DNA of 64,000 bases from Defluviimonas salinarum. GTDB taxonomy: Bacteria; Pseudomonadota; Alphaproteobacteria; Rhodobacterales; Rhodobacteraceae. Shown one piece after another: positions 8,584-15,942 of this stretch. Location: contig NZ_JAPDOG010000002.1 of assembly GCF_026013545.1 (NCBI RefSeq), positions 1 through 64,000 of the forward strand, written 5' to 3'. The notes under the pieces are model-generated. The model had not been told where the DNA came from. It saw only the letters and a program-made list of their open reading frames with translations, and ran no database searches. Position numbers and translations under genes: made by a program. Each line of letters opens with the position of its first letter. Position 1 is the stretch's first letter.

Positions 8584-9369
8584 ATGAACACGAAGAACAG
8601 ACTGGCCGCGGCACTGTGCGCGACCGCCATTGCCACCGCGATGGCCGCTCCCGCGTCCGCGCAATCGCTGCGGCTCGGGACGGAGGGCGCATACCCCCCG
8701 TTCAACTTCATCGAGTCGAATGGAGAGATCGCCGGTTTCGACGTCGAGATCGGCCTCGAACTTTGCAAGCGGATCGGCGTGGAATGCGAAGTCGTCGCGC
8801 AGGACTGGGACGGAATTATCCCGGGACTTCTGGCGAACAAGTACGACTTCATCATTGCCTCGATGTTCATCACCGAGGACCGCAAGAAGCAGGTCGATTT
8901 CACCAACCCCTACTACCTCGCCGCGATGACCCATGTCGCGCCGAAGGGGGCCGGCATCACCGAGTTCACCAACGAGGCGCTGGCCGGCAAAGTGATCGGC
9001 GCGCAATCCGGCACCACGCAGGCGGACTACGTCGAGGCGACTTATCCCGATGCCGACATCCGCCTCTATCCGACGCAGGACGAGGTCAACCTCGACATGG
9101 CAAGCGGCCGGATCGACCTTCAGGTCGGCGACATGCTCCCGATGCTCGACTGGACCAGGAAAAGCGACGACGGTGCCTGCTGCGAACTGGCGGGCGAGCC
9201 GATCACCGACCCGGCTTTCGTCGGCGAGGGCGTCGGCATCGCGGTGCGCCAGGAGGACGACGAGCTGCGCGAAAAGCTGAATGCCGCGCTGGCGGAGATC
9301 CGCGCCGACGGCACCTACAAGTCGATCAACGACAAGTATTTCGACGTCGACGTCTACACGATGAAATGA
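8584..9369 (+). CDS. ABC transporter substrate-binding protein, polar amino acid type
   Basis: The 261-residue periplasmic protein has a Sec signal peptide (residues 1-23, ending PASAQ) and the SBP_bac_3 fold. The signature SLRLGTEGAYPPFNFIESNG is followed by FDVEIGLELCKRIG, and the Arg/Asp ligand region is near GKVIGAQSGTTQADY and DMLPMLDW. Closest in type to the lysine/arginine/ornithine/histidine or octopine/nopaline binding proteins. A strong GAGGAGGAGAACGC site precedes the ATG. It feeds the two permeases and ATPase encoded directly downstream. Confidence 0.9.
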   Translation: MNTKNRLAAALCATAIATAMAAPASAQSLRLGTEGAYPPFNFIESNGEIAGFDVEIGLELCKRIGVECEVVAQDWDGIIPGLLANKYDFIIASMFITEDRKKQVDFTNPYYLAAMTHVAPKGAGITEFTNEALAGKVIGAQSGTTQADYVEATYPDADIRLYPTQDEVNLDMASGRIDLQVGDMLPMLDWTRKSDDGACCELAGEPITDPAFVGEGVGIAVRQEDDELREKLNAALAEIRADGTYKSINDKYFDVDVYTMK

Positions 9370-9402
9370 CGACCCTCGTCCCCCCGCCCGAAGGACTGAC
9401 CC

Positions 9403-10113
9403 ATGTTTGAACTCTTCGCATATGGCGACGCAGGCTGGGGGGACGAAATCCTTCGCGGGCTGGCGATCACGGTCCAGCTCGCGATCGTCACGCTTCCCGT
9501 CGGGCTTTTCCTCGGGTTCCTGGCCGCATTCGCCTCCCTGTCCGGCCTCCGGCCCCTGCGGGCGCTGGGTTTCGGCTATACGACCATCATGCGGGGCCTG
9601 CCGGAAATCCTCACGCTCTTCGTCGTCTATAACGGCGCCGGGCTGCTCCTGAACAAGGGGCTGCGGTGGTGGAATCCAGACGCCCCGCCAAGCGACTTCA
9701 GCCCCTTCGCCGCCGGCGTCATCGCGCTTGGCATGGTGTTCGGCGCCTTCGCCGGCGAGGTGTTGCGCGGTGCCTTCCAGTCGCTCGACAAGGGACAGGT
9801 GGAGGCCGGCCGTGCGATCGGCATGACCGACCGACAGATCTTCCGCCGCATCCAGCTGCCTCAGCTCTGGCGCTTCGCGCTGCCCGGCCTTGGCAATCTC
9901 TGGATCAACATGCTGAAGGATACCGCGCTCGTCTCGGTGATCGCGCTCGACGACCTGATGCGCATGACCAAGGTGGCCGTGGGTGTGACCAAGCAGCCCT
10001 TCACCTTCTACCTTCTGGCCTGCCTGATCTACTGGGCCATGTGCGTGCTGTCCGAAGTCGTCCTGGCGCAGATGGAGCGCCGCGCCAATCGCGGAATCCG
10101 GAGGGCCGTCTGA
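9403..10113 (+). CDS. ABC transporter permease, HisQ/ArtQ type
   Basis: A 236-residue inner-membrane permease of the amino-acid (HisM/HisQ) class with about five helices. The EAA-like ATPase-contact loop (VEAGRAIGMTDRQIFRRIQLPQ) lies at about residues 133-155, and the TM-rich N-terminal segment (ILRGLAITVQLAIVTLPVG) is typical. It pairs with the second permease, whose ATG overlaps this stop codon (TGATG), to form the heterodimeric channel. Confidence 0.88.
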   Translation: MFELFAYGDAGWGDEILRGLAITVQLAIVTLPVGLFLGFLAAFASLSGLRPLRALGFGYTTIMRGLPEILTLFVVYNGAGLLLNKGLRWWNPDAPPSDFSPFAAGVIALGMVFGAFAGEVLRGAFQSLDKGQVEAGRAIGMTDRQIFRRIQLPQLWRFALPGLGNLWINMLKDTALVSVIALDDLMRMTKVAVGVTKQPFTFYLLACLIYWAMCVLSEVVLAQMERRANRGIRRAV

Positions 10114-10847
10114 TGAACCCGATCGAGATCCTTTTCGAGTATTGGCCCCGGCTTCTCGACGGCGCGCTGATGACGCTCAAGTTGACCTTCCTGGGCGCGC
10201 TCATCGCGGGGCTGGTTTCGCCGGGCCTCGCCCTGATCCGGGTCCAGGCCGCGCCGATGGCGCAGGCGCCCCTGCGCCTCTATGTCTCGTTCATACGTGG
10301 CACCCCGATCCTCGCGCAGCTCTTCCTGATCTTCTACGGCTCCGGCCAGTTCCGCCCGGCACTGGAGGAATGGGGCCTCTGGACCTTCTTCCGCGACCCG
10401 TTCAACTGCGCGCTCCTCGCCTTCGCGCTGAACTCCACCGCCTACCAGACCGAGATCCTGCGCGGCGGCATCATGAGTGTACCGCAGCGGGAGATCGAGG
10501 CCGCGAAGGCGATCGGCATGAGCAGGTCGAAGATCCTGCGCCGGGTAGTGTTCCCGCACGCCTACCGCATCGCCTGGCCCGCACTCGGCAACGAGGTGAT
10601 CCTCTTGATGAAGGCCAGCGCGCTTGCGAGTGTCGTCACCGTCTTCGACGTGATGGGCCGCACGCGCCAGATCTTCTCGCGCACCTTCGATTTCTCGGTC
10701 TATCTCTGGGCGGCCCTGATCTATCTCTGCATCACGGCGGCTTTCGTCCTGCTCTGGCGGCAGGCGGAGCGGCGCCTCAGCCGCCACATTCACGCCCCCG
10801 GAACACCCCGCGCGTCCGCGCAGCCCTTCAAGGAATCCCAAGCATGA
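10113..10847 (+). CDS. ABC transporter permease, HisM/ArtM type
   Basis: A 244-residue second permease of the polar amino acid transporter. It shows the family N-terminal motif (LLDGALMTLKLTFLGALIAG), RGTPILAQLFLIFYG, and the EAA-type loop (IEAAKAIGMSRSKILRRVVF) around residues 126-146. The start is the ATG that shares one base with the previous stop, and its own stop overlaps the ATPase ATG by four bases. This indicates tight translational coupling of the transporter genes. Confidence 0.88.
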   Translation: MNPIEILFEYWPRLLDGALMTLKLTFLGALIAGLVSPGLALIRVQAAPMAQAPLRLYVSFIRGTPILAQLFLIFYGSGQFRPALEEWGLWTFFRDPFNCALLAFALNSTAYQTEILRGGIMSVPQREIEAAKAIGMSRSKILRRVVFPHAYRIAWPALGNEVILLMKASALASVVTVFDVMGRTRQIFSRTFDFSVYLWAALIYLCITAAFVLLWRQAERRLSRHIHAPGTPRASAQPFKESQA

Positions 10848-11602
10848 CCAAGCCGGAAACCATCCTGAAGGCCGAGGACATCCACAAGTCCTTCGGCAGG
10901 CTCGAGGTCCTGAAAGGCATCTCGCTCGAGGCGCGCAACCATGACGTCATCTCGATCCTCGGCTCGTCTGGCTCGGGCAAGTCGACGTTCCTGCGCTGCC
11001 TGAATTTTCTCGAGATACCGACCTCCGGCAAGGTGACGGTGCATGGCGAGGAAATCCTCGTGAAGAACGGCAAGCCGCAGAATGTCCGCCATATCGAGGA
11101 CATCCGCAGCCGGCTCGGCATGGTCTTTCAGCAGTTCAACCTTTGGACGCACCGGACGGCGCTGGAAAACGTCATGGAGGGTCCGGTCCAGGTTAAGCGC
11201 GAACCCAATGCCGAAGCCCGTGACAAGGCGGAGGCGCTCTTGAAGCGGGTGGGGCTGGAGGATCGGATGCACATGTATCCCTCGCAGCTGTCGGGCGGTC
11301 AGCAGCAGCGGGTAGCGATCGCGCGGGCATTGGCGATGGAGCCCGACGCGATCCTGTTCGACGAGCCCACTTCGGCGCTCGATCCTGAACTGGTCGGCGA
11401 GGTGCTGAAAGTCATGCAGTCGCTCGCCGCCGAGGGGCGGACGATGATCGTCGTGACCCACGAGATGGGCTTCGCGCGCGAGGTCTCCTCGGAGGTCGTG
11501 TTCCTGCACGAAGGCCGCATCGCCGAACAGGGACCGCCGGACGAGATGTTCGCCAACCCGAAGACCGAGGTTTTCGAACGCTTCATCTCGAAGGTGAAGT
11601 GA
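10844..11602 (+). CDS. Amino acid ABC transporter ATP-binding protein (GlnQ/HisP type)
   Basis: A 252-residue ATPase with Walker A GSSGSGKST (about residues 39-47), Q-loop VFQQFNLW, signature LSGGQQQRVAIARAL, Walker B ILFDEPTSALDPE and H-loop VVTHEMGFAREV. It lacks a regulatory C-terminal extension. It energises import by the two permeases upstream. ATG overlaps the stop of the second permease (ATGA). Confidence 0.92.
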   Translation: MTKPETILKAEDIHKSFGRLEVLKGISLEARNHDVISILGSSGSGKSTFLRCLNFLEIPTSGKVTVHGEEILVKNGKPQNVRHIEDIRSRLGMVFQQFNLWTHRTALENVMEGPVQVKREPNAEARDKAEALLKRVGLEDRMHMYPSQLSGGQQQRVAIARALAMEPDAILFDEPTSALDPELVGEVLKVMQSLAAEGRTMIVVTHEMGFAREVSSEVVFLHEGRIAEQGPPDEMFANPKTEVFERFISKVK

Positions 11603-11651
11603 TCCGACCTGCCGCCGATGCCACATCCCAAAGCCAAGTGAAGTGCCCTGA

Positions 11652-12797
11652 ATGCTTGAAATGACACAGACCGTGCCTGCGATCCGCGACGGGGTCCGGA
11701 TCGAAGCCGCCGAGCTCCGCATCGTCAACCTTCCGCTCGTCACGCCCTTCGTGATCTCGACCGGCACGATGACCGGCAAGACCTTCCCGCTTCTCGTCCT
11801 CAAGGGCGAGGGGCTGGAGGGTGTCGCCGAGGGCGTGATGGACCCCCAGCCGGATTATCTTGAGGAGACCGTTCCGGGCGCCATGGCGTTCCTTAGGGAA
11901 CAACTGTTGCCCGCGATCATCGGGAAGCGGTTCACCTCGCCTTACGAGCTTGCCTCGATCCTCGACCCCTGGCGCGGCAACCGGATGGCCAAGGCGGTGG
12001 TTGAGATGGCGTTCTGGGACCTCTGGGCCAAGAGCCTCGGCCTGCCGCTCAAGGCGGCGCTCGGCGGTGTGGGCGACAACGTCGATGTCGGCGTCAGCCT
12101 CGGCATCGCCCCGGTCGAGACGACGCTGGAGCGGGTCGAAGAGGCCGTCGCCAATGGCTACAAGCGGACCAAGCTCAAGATCGCGCGGGGCCACGATGTG
12201 AAGATCGTCGAGGCCGTGCGCGCGCTTCATCCCGGCATCAAGCTGACCGTCGATGCCAATACCGATTACGGTCTGGCCGACCTGCCGGTTCTGCAGGCTC
12301 TCGACGACTTCGCGCTGGATTACATCGAACAGCCGCTGGCCTATGACGACATCCACGATCACGCCAAGGTGCAGGCGGCCCTGAAGACGGCGATCTGCCT
12401 CGACGAAAGCATCCGCAGCGCGTCGGATGCGCGCAAGGCGCTCGAACTCGGCGCCGCGCGGGTCATCAACATCAAGGTCGGCCGTGTTGGCGGCTTCATG
12501 GCGGCCCGCGCAATCCATGACGTGAGCGCGGCCTTCGGCGCCCCGGTCTGGTGCGGCGGCATGCTCGAAAGCGGCATCGGCCGCGCCCACAACATCCACC
12601 TCGCCACGATGGCCAACTTCACGAAGCCCGGCGACACGTCGAGCGCCAGCCGCTATTTCAAGCACGACATCATCAACGAACGGCTCGAAGCCAAGAACGG
12701 CAGGATGCCGGTTCCCGCAAACGGCCCCGGCATCGGCGTAACGCTCGACCGGGACTACCTCGACACCGTCACCATGCATGCCGAGGAGATCCGCTGA
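11652..12797 (+). CDS. Enolase-superfamily N-acyl(succinyl)amino acid racemase / OSBS-like
   Basis: A 381-residue member of the muconate-lactonising subgroup of the enolase superfamily. The capping domain is residues 1-135 and the barrel follows, with the acid/base lysine motif KLKIA (about 176-180), metal ligands in VDANTDY, IEQPL and LDES, and the second lysine in NIKVGRVGG. The WCGGMLESGIGRAHN loop is that of the N-acylamino acid racemase/o-succinylbenzoate synthase branch (menC type 2). With no menaquinone genes around it, and an amino acid ABC transporter and a COG3375 acetyltransferase as neighbours, racemisation of N-succinylamino acids is the more likely role. Confidence 0.8.
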   Translation: MLEMTQTVPAIRDGVRIEAAELRIVNLPLVTPFVISTGTMTGKTFPLLVLKGEGLEGVAEGVMDPQPDYLEETVPGAMAFLREQLLPAIIGKRFTSPYELASILDPWRGNRMAKAVVEMAFWDLWAKSLGLPLKAALGGVGDNVDVGVSLGIAPVETTLERVEEAVANGYKRTKLKIARGHDVKIVEAVRALHPGIKLTVDANTDYGLADLPVLQALDDFALDYIEQPLAYDDIHDHAKVQAALKTAICLDESIRSASDARKALELGAARVINIKVGRVGGFMAARAIHDVSAAFGAPVWCGGMLESGIGRAHNIHLATMANFTKPGDTSSASRYFKHDIINERLEAKNGRMPVPANGPGIGVTLDRDYLDTVTMHAEEIR

Positions 12798-13528
12798 TGA
12801 ACATGCAGGTCCCCGGGCTCGTGCTGCGAGAACTGAACGGCGTGGCCGAGCTCAAGCAGGCCGAAACATTCCAGAAAGAGGTCTGGGGCAAGGACGACCC
12901 GCCCGACAATTCCGATATCATGCTGGCGATCCAGCACGAGGGCGGGCTTGTGGCAGGCGCCTTCAGGGATGGGCGGATGCTCGGGTTCCTCTTCGGTTTT
13001 CCAACGGCCCGGCCCCATGTGCAGCATTCGCACCGCCTCGCCGTTCACCAAGACAGCCGCGGCCTTGGGCTAGGCGCGCGGCTCAAGTGGTTTCAGCGCG
13101 ACTGGTGCCTTGCGTGCGGTATCACGCTGGTGCGGTGGACCTATGACCCCCTGCGCCGCATCAATGCGGCCTTGAACATCGCCAGGCTCGGCGCTACGGC
13201 CGGCACCTATCACGAGAGCTACTACGGCCCGATGGAGGGGATCAACGCCGGCATCCCCTCGGATCGGCTGGTTGCCGACTGGGATCTTTCCGCTCCTCAC
13301 GTCGACGCGCTGGCACATGGCGCAGAACCCGCCCCGCCTGCATCAGATGACGATCTGGTGACGGTGGAGATTCCGAAGGACCTGGACAAGCTCTTGTCGA
13401 CCGACCTGGACACGGCGCTTTCCGAGCGGCTGCGCGTGCGCGAGGCGCTGACTTCGGCGTTCGCCCAAGGTTACCGGATCACCGGCTTTGAAAGCGGTAC
13501 ATCCCGCTATCTTCTGTCAAGGCAATAA
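12797..13528 (+). CDS. GNAT-type acyltransferase, COG3375-like (putative D-amino acid N-succinyltransferase)
   Basis: A 243-residue protein resembling the predicted GNAT enzymes of COG3375. The acyl-CoA-binding region shows LAVHQDSRGLGLGARLKWFQR (about residues 77-97) and the family motif RWTYDPL-R-NAALNIARLG follows. In Geobacillus kaustophilus the homologue next to N-succinylamino acid racemase succinylates D-amino acids. The ATG overlaps the racemase stop (TGATG), so the two are made together. The expected third enzyme, an N-succinyl-L-amino acid desuccinylase, is not in this window. Confidence 0.7.
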   Translation: MNMQVPGLVLRELNGVAELKQAETFQKEVWGKDDPPDNSDIMLAIQHEGGLVAGAFRDGRMLGFLFGFPTARPHVQHSHRLAVHQDSRGLGLGARLKWFQRDWCLACGITLVRWTYDPLRRINAALNIARLGATAGTYHESYYGPMEGINAGIPSDRLVADWDLSAPHVDALAHGAEPAPPASDDDLVTVEIPKDLDKLLSTDLDTALSERLRVREALTSAFAQGYRITGFESGTSRYLLSRQ

Positions 13529-13668
13529 AGCCGCGCGCCGCGTCGCGATACTGCCGACCCAGTCTCGGGGTCCGCACCGCACCGCCGCGCGTCAACCCGC
13601 GCGGGCCTGAGGTGTTTGATCCCGGCGATTGAGGATGCGATCCATTCGTTGGAATCGAAGGAAGCACT

Positions 13669-14015
13669 ATGGGACAGGTACGTCGCGCCAGCGCCACGAT
13701 CGAGCCAGCGCGGCGCCATCGGTTCGAGCCCGCTGGCGAGGGCACGCCGTCAGAGCTGCAAGACAGCGATCGCAAGCTTCGGCCGCGGCGCGGGGCCGTG
13801 ACGTCGGCGATGAGGACAATCAGGAAACGATCCGGTGGATCGTTTCCCTGACGAACCCGAAGACGGTCTCTGCGCGGGGAAGCGCGAGACGGTCGAGGGT
13901 CGAAAGATCGGCCGAAGGAGAAGCGCTCGTCCGTTCTTCGCGAAACCGAGGAAGCAATGGTGGTGGCGTTCCGGCGCCGCACGCCGTTGCCGCTGGTGGG
14001 CTGCCTTGCAAGAGT
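13669..14015 (+). pseudogene. Decayed IS481-family transposase N-terminus
   Basis: The stretch starts with MGQVRRASAT, the usual IS481-type opening (MGQV-H--ATT). It then carries NPKTV (13856), RETVEGRKIG in another frame and VLRETEEAMVVAFRRRTPLPL (about 13940-14003) in a third. These match, in order, the HTH linker and pre-catalytic region of IS481 transposases. The DDE core is gone and the frames are broken, so this is a relic. Confidence 0.6.
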
Positions 14016-14259
14016 TAAGACGTGATCTGACAGGTGGCGTCGTGAGGCTGAGGTGAGAGCCCTGTCCCGGCTTTCGGGTTTCAACAAGAACACGGTCCTG
14101 AGGGTACGCCAGATCAAGAGCTGGCAGACGCGCAAGCGCCCGATTGGCATGCGGCCCGGCATCGGGGCGGTGTTGCAGCGTCAACCGCGCCGAACGAACG
14201 CCGGTCGACGGGCCAGTGCCGGGTCTGGACGGGCCGTGGCGGCAGGGCCACGACCGCTG

Positions 14260-14385
14260 CCGGCGCACAGGAGCACGCCCTCATCCATAGGTTGCGCGCT
14301 CGGCACGGTGCCACGGGAATTCCTGCTGAGACCCGACAACGGCCTGGTGTTCGCCAGCCGGAGATCCACCGTGCCTCATAGATCT
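14260..14385 (+). pseudogene. IS3-family transposase (OrfB) core fragment
   Basis: The frame reads LGTVPREFLLRPDNGLVFASR, which matches the second-Asp region of IS3-type OrfB integrases (usually LGRVP-EFLLRSDNGLVFTSR). About 40 codons are recognisable; upstream and downstream parts cannot be followed in any frame. It lies directly after the IS481 relic, marking this segment as a dumping ground for mobile elements. Confidence 0.45.
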
Positions 14386-14536
14386 CCTTCTGCGGGACGA
14401 GGCGCAATGACGTCATTCATGCAGGAGTTGCCCAGAGGCAGTCGAGCGCCGTGCGGGATCACCGCATCTTATCCGGCCAAGTTCCGGCAACTTGAGCTAT
14501 CTTGCACAATAACCGGATCTGCAGGATCTTCTCGTC

Positions 14537-14941
14537 ATGAAGAGTGAGGGAACCGCGCATTCGGAGAAGCCCGCGACGCGATTCGGCGGGGCTCTCGTTT
14601 CCATTCTCCTTGCGGTAATCCTCGCACTTGCCACCTTGGGCGGGCATCCACGCATGGCCGCCGGACCGGCCGACGTGACTGCTGGATTGGCGATCAATAC
14701 CACTCCGACCCGGCTGACCGTCGGGCGCAATGTGGCCGTCAAACCCGAAATCGTTACGGACGCTGTGGGTAGCGCAGTTGGGCTGGCGTGGGGTCTCCGG
14801 TGGCCCGTGACACCCGGCGGGGCCAGGATCCGGTCGTGGCACGCTGTGCGTGCCGTCCGTACCATCGCCTCGCGTCCGTATTCCCAAGGGCCGCCGACAT
14901 CCAGCCTGGCAGTGTTTCCGCGCGACAGCGCCGCGGCTTAA
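14537..14941 (+). CDS. Hypothetical protein with one N-terminal membrane segment
   Basis: A 134-residue frame with one clear hydrophobic stretch (GALVSILLAVILALATLG, about residues 18-35) that could be a signal anchor. After about residue 90 the composition becomes arginine- and proline-rich and less protein-like, so the true 3' end may be damaged. I do not recognise the family. It sits among transposase relics, which lowers confidence that it is expressed. Confidence 0.3.
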   Translation: MKSEGTAHSEKPATRFGGALVSILLAVILALATLGGHPRMAAGPADVTAGLAINTTPTRLTVGRNVAVKPEIVTDAVGSAVGLAWGLRWPVTPGGARIRSWHAVRAVRTIASRPYSQGPPTSSLAVFPRDSAAA

Positions 14942-15195
14942 GTTCGAGGTAATCTCGGCCTGCGGCCCTTGAAGCAACACTGACAGCCTGCCGCGATTGC
15001 CCCGGGGTGTCGCACCATGCGGCGACAGCATCTCATCGGGAATGCCATCATGCCCGGCTAGGGCGGCATTATCTGGCTGCCTTTCATCGTCGCGGAGACG
15101 CCGATCCTCTTGCGATGCGGAAAGGGCCGCGACGGGCGTTCGACACCTCAGTCTTATCCCGAAGGCCGAAGCGGCGTTCTTCAGGAAACCCAATC

Positions 15196-15906
15196 ATGTA
15201 TCTCACTCTCGCTTCCTGCGCGCTTTCCACTACATGGATCTTCTGGGCCTGGACCCATTCGGCCCATCGTCGTTCCGTCCCGGCGAAGTGGACCCGGCTG
15301 CGGGGCGCGTCGATGACCGCTGTCCTCCGCTGGATCATCTTGCTTTCGCTCGGAACGGGCGCGCTGGTTGCCACATTCTTCAGGCCGCTCGACACGCTTG
15401 CAGAACTGAATCCTTCGCCCGGTGCGATAACACGTCTGGCGCCTGTCCTCGCGATCTTCCTGAGATCCCGGCTTCGGGCCGGATTTCCGACAGCGGACCT
15501 GAAACCGATCGAGGGCCATTCGGTACCGCGCAGAGCAACCTCAGCCCGCGCCGTTGCGCAAGAACGCCCAATTCAATCCGGCCCCAAGCCGGCACCCACA
15601 GGATCCACCATGCAGATTTCCTCACCGATGAACTCCGAGAACGCGGCTGCCGGAGCGCGACCGCACATTCCCCATTGCCACCCACGGCCCCTCGACTTGT
15701 CCGGGTCGCAAACGAAGCCCGGGCGTCCGCCAAGCCGATGCGTGGATTGCGGCACCGAGATCCATTCGCAAGCGACGATCTGCGCGATCTGTGAGCGACG
15801 TCAGAATCACCGACCGGCCGCGGGGCGGCGTGTGTTTGTCGATTGGCTCCTCCTGTTGGGCATCATGAGCGCGATCTTCGGTCTGGGCCACATACTGGCC
15901 AATTGA
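15196..15906 (+). CDS. Zinc-ribbon membrane protein of unknown function
   Basis: The C-terminal 60 residues carry a CVDCGTEIHSQATICAIC zinc-ribbon (two CxxC pairs) followed by one transmembrane helix (VDWLLLLGIMSAIFGLGHIL) and the end of the protein. Two further hydrophobic segments lie near the N-terminus (YLTLASCALSTTWIFWAW and MTAVLRWIILLSLGTGALV). The ATG at 15196 is preceded by CAGGAAAC. Starts at 15313 and 15610 are possible, the latter giving only the ribbon plus helix. The family is not recognised; such ribbons often cap small membrane adaptor proteins. Confidence 0.45.
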   Translation: MYLTLASCALSTTWIFWAWTHSAHRRSVPAKWTRLRGASMTAVLRWIILLSLGTGALVATFFRPLDTLAELNPSPGAITRLAPVLAIFLRSRLRAGFPTADLKPIEGHSVPRRATSARAVAQERPIQSGPKPAPTGSTMQISSPMNSENAAAGARPHIPHCHPRPLDLSGSQTKPGRPPSRCVDCGTEIHSQATICAICERRQNHRPAAGRRVFVDWLLLLGIMSAIFGLGHILAN

Positions 15907-15942
15907 TCGCGCCTGCCGAACACATCCCCTTTTGCGGGTGTC

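Noticed and set aside
7476-8906. 476-codon open frame on the - strand
   Set aside because: Lies opposite the RpiR regulator and the start of the binding-protein gene, both with clear motifs and ribosome-binding sites.
11652-12797. Assignment of the enolase-superfamily enzyme as menC for menaquinone
   Set aside because: No menaquinone genes are nearby, and the linked GNAT and amino acid transporter favour N-acylamino acid racemisation.
14459-15193. 244-codon open frame on the - strand
   Set aside because: Arg/Pro/His-rich without hydrophobic or conserved segments; the + strand frame at 14537 at least has a membrane segment.
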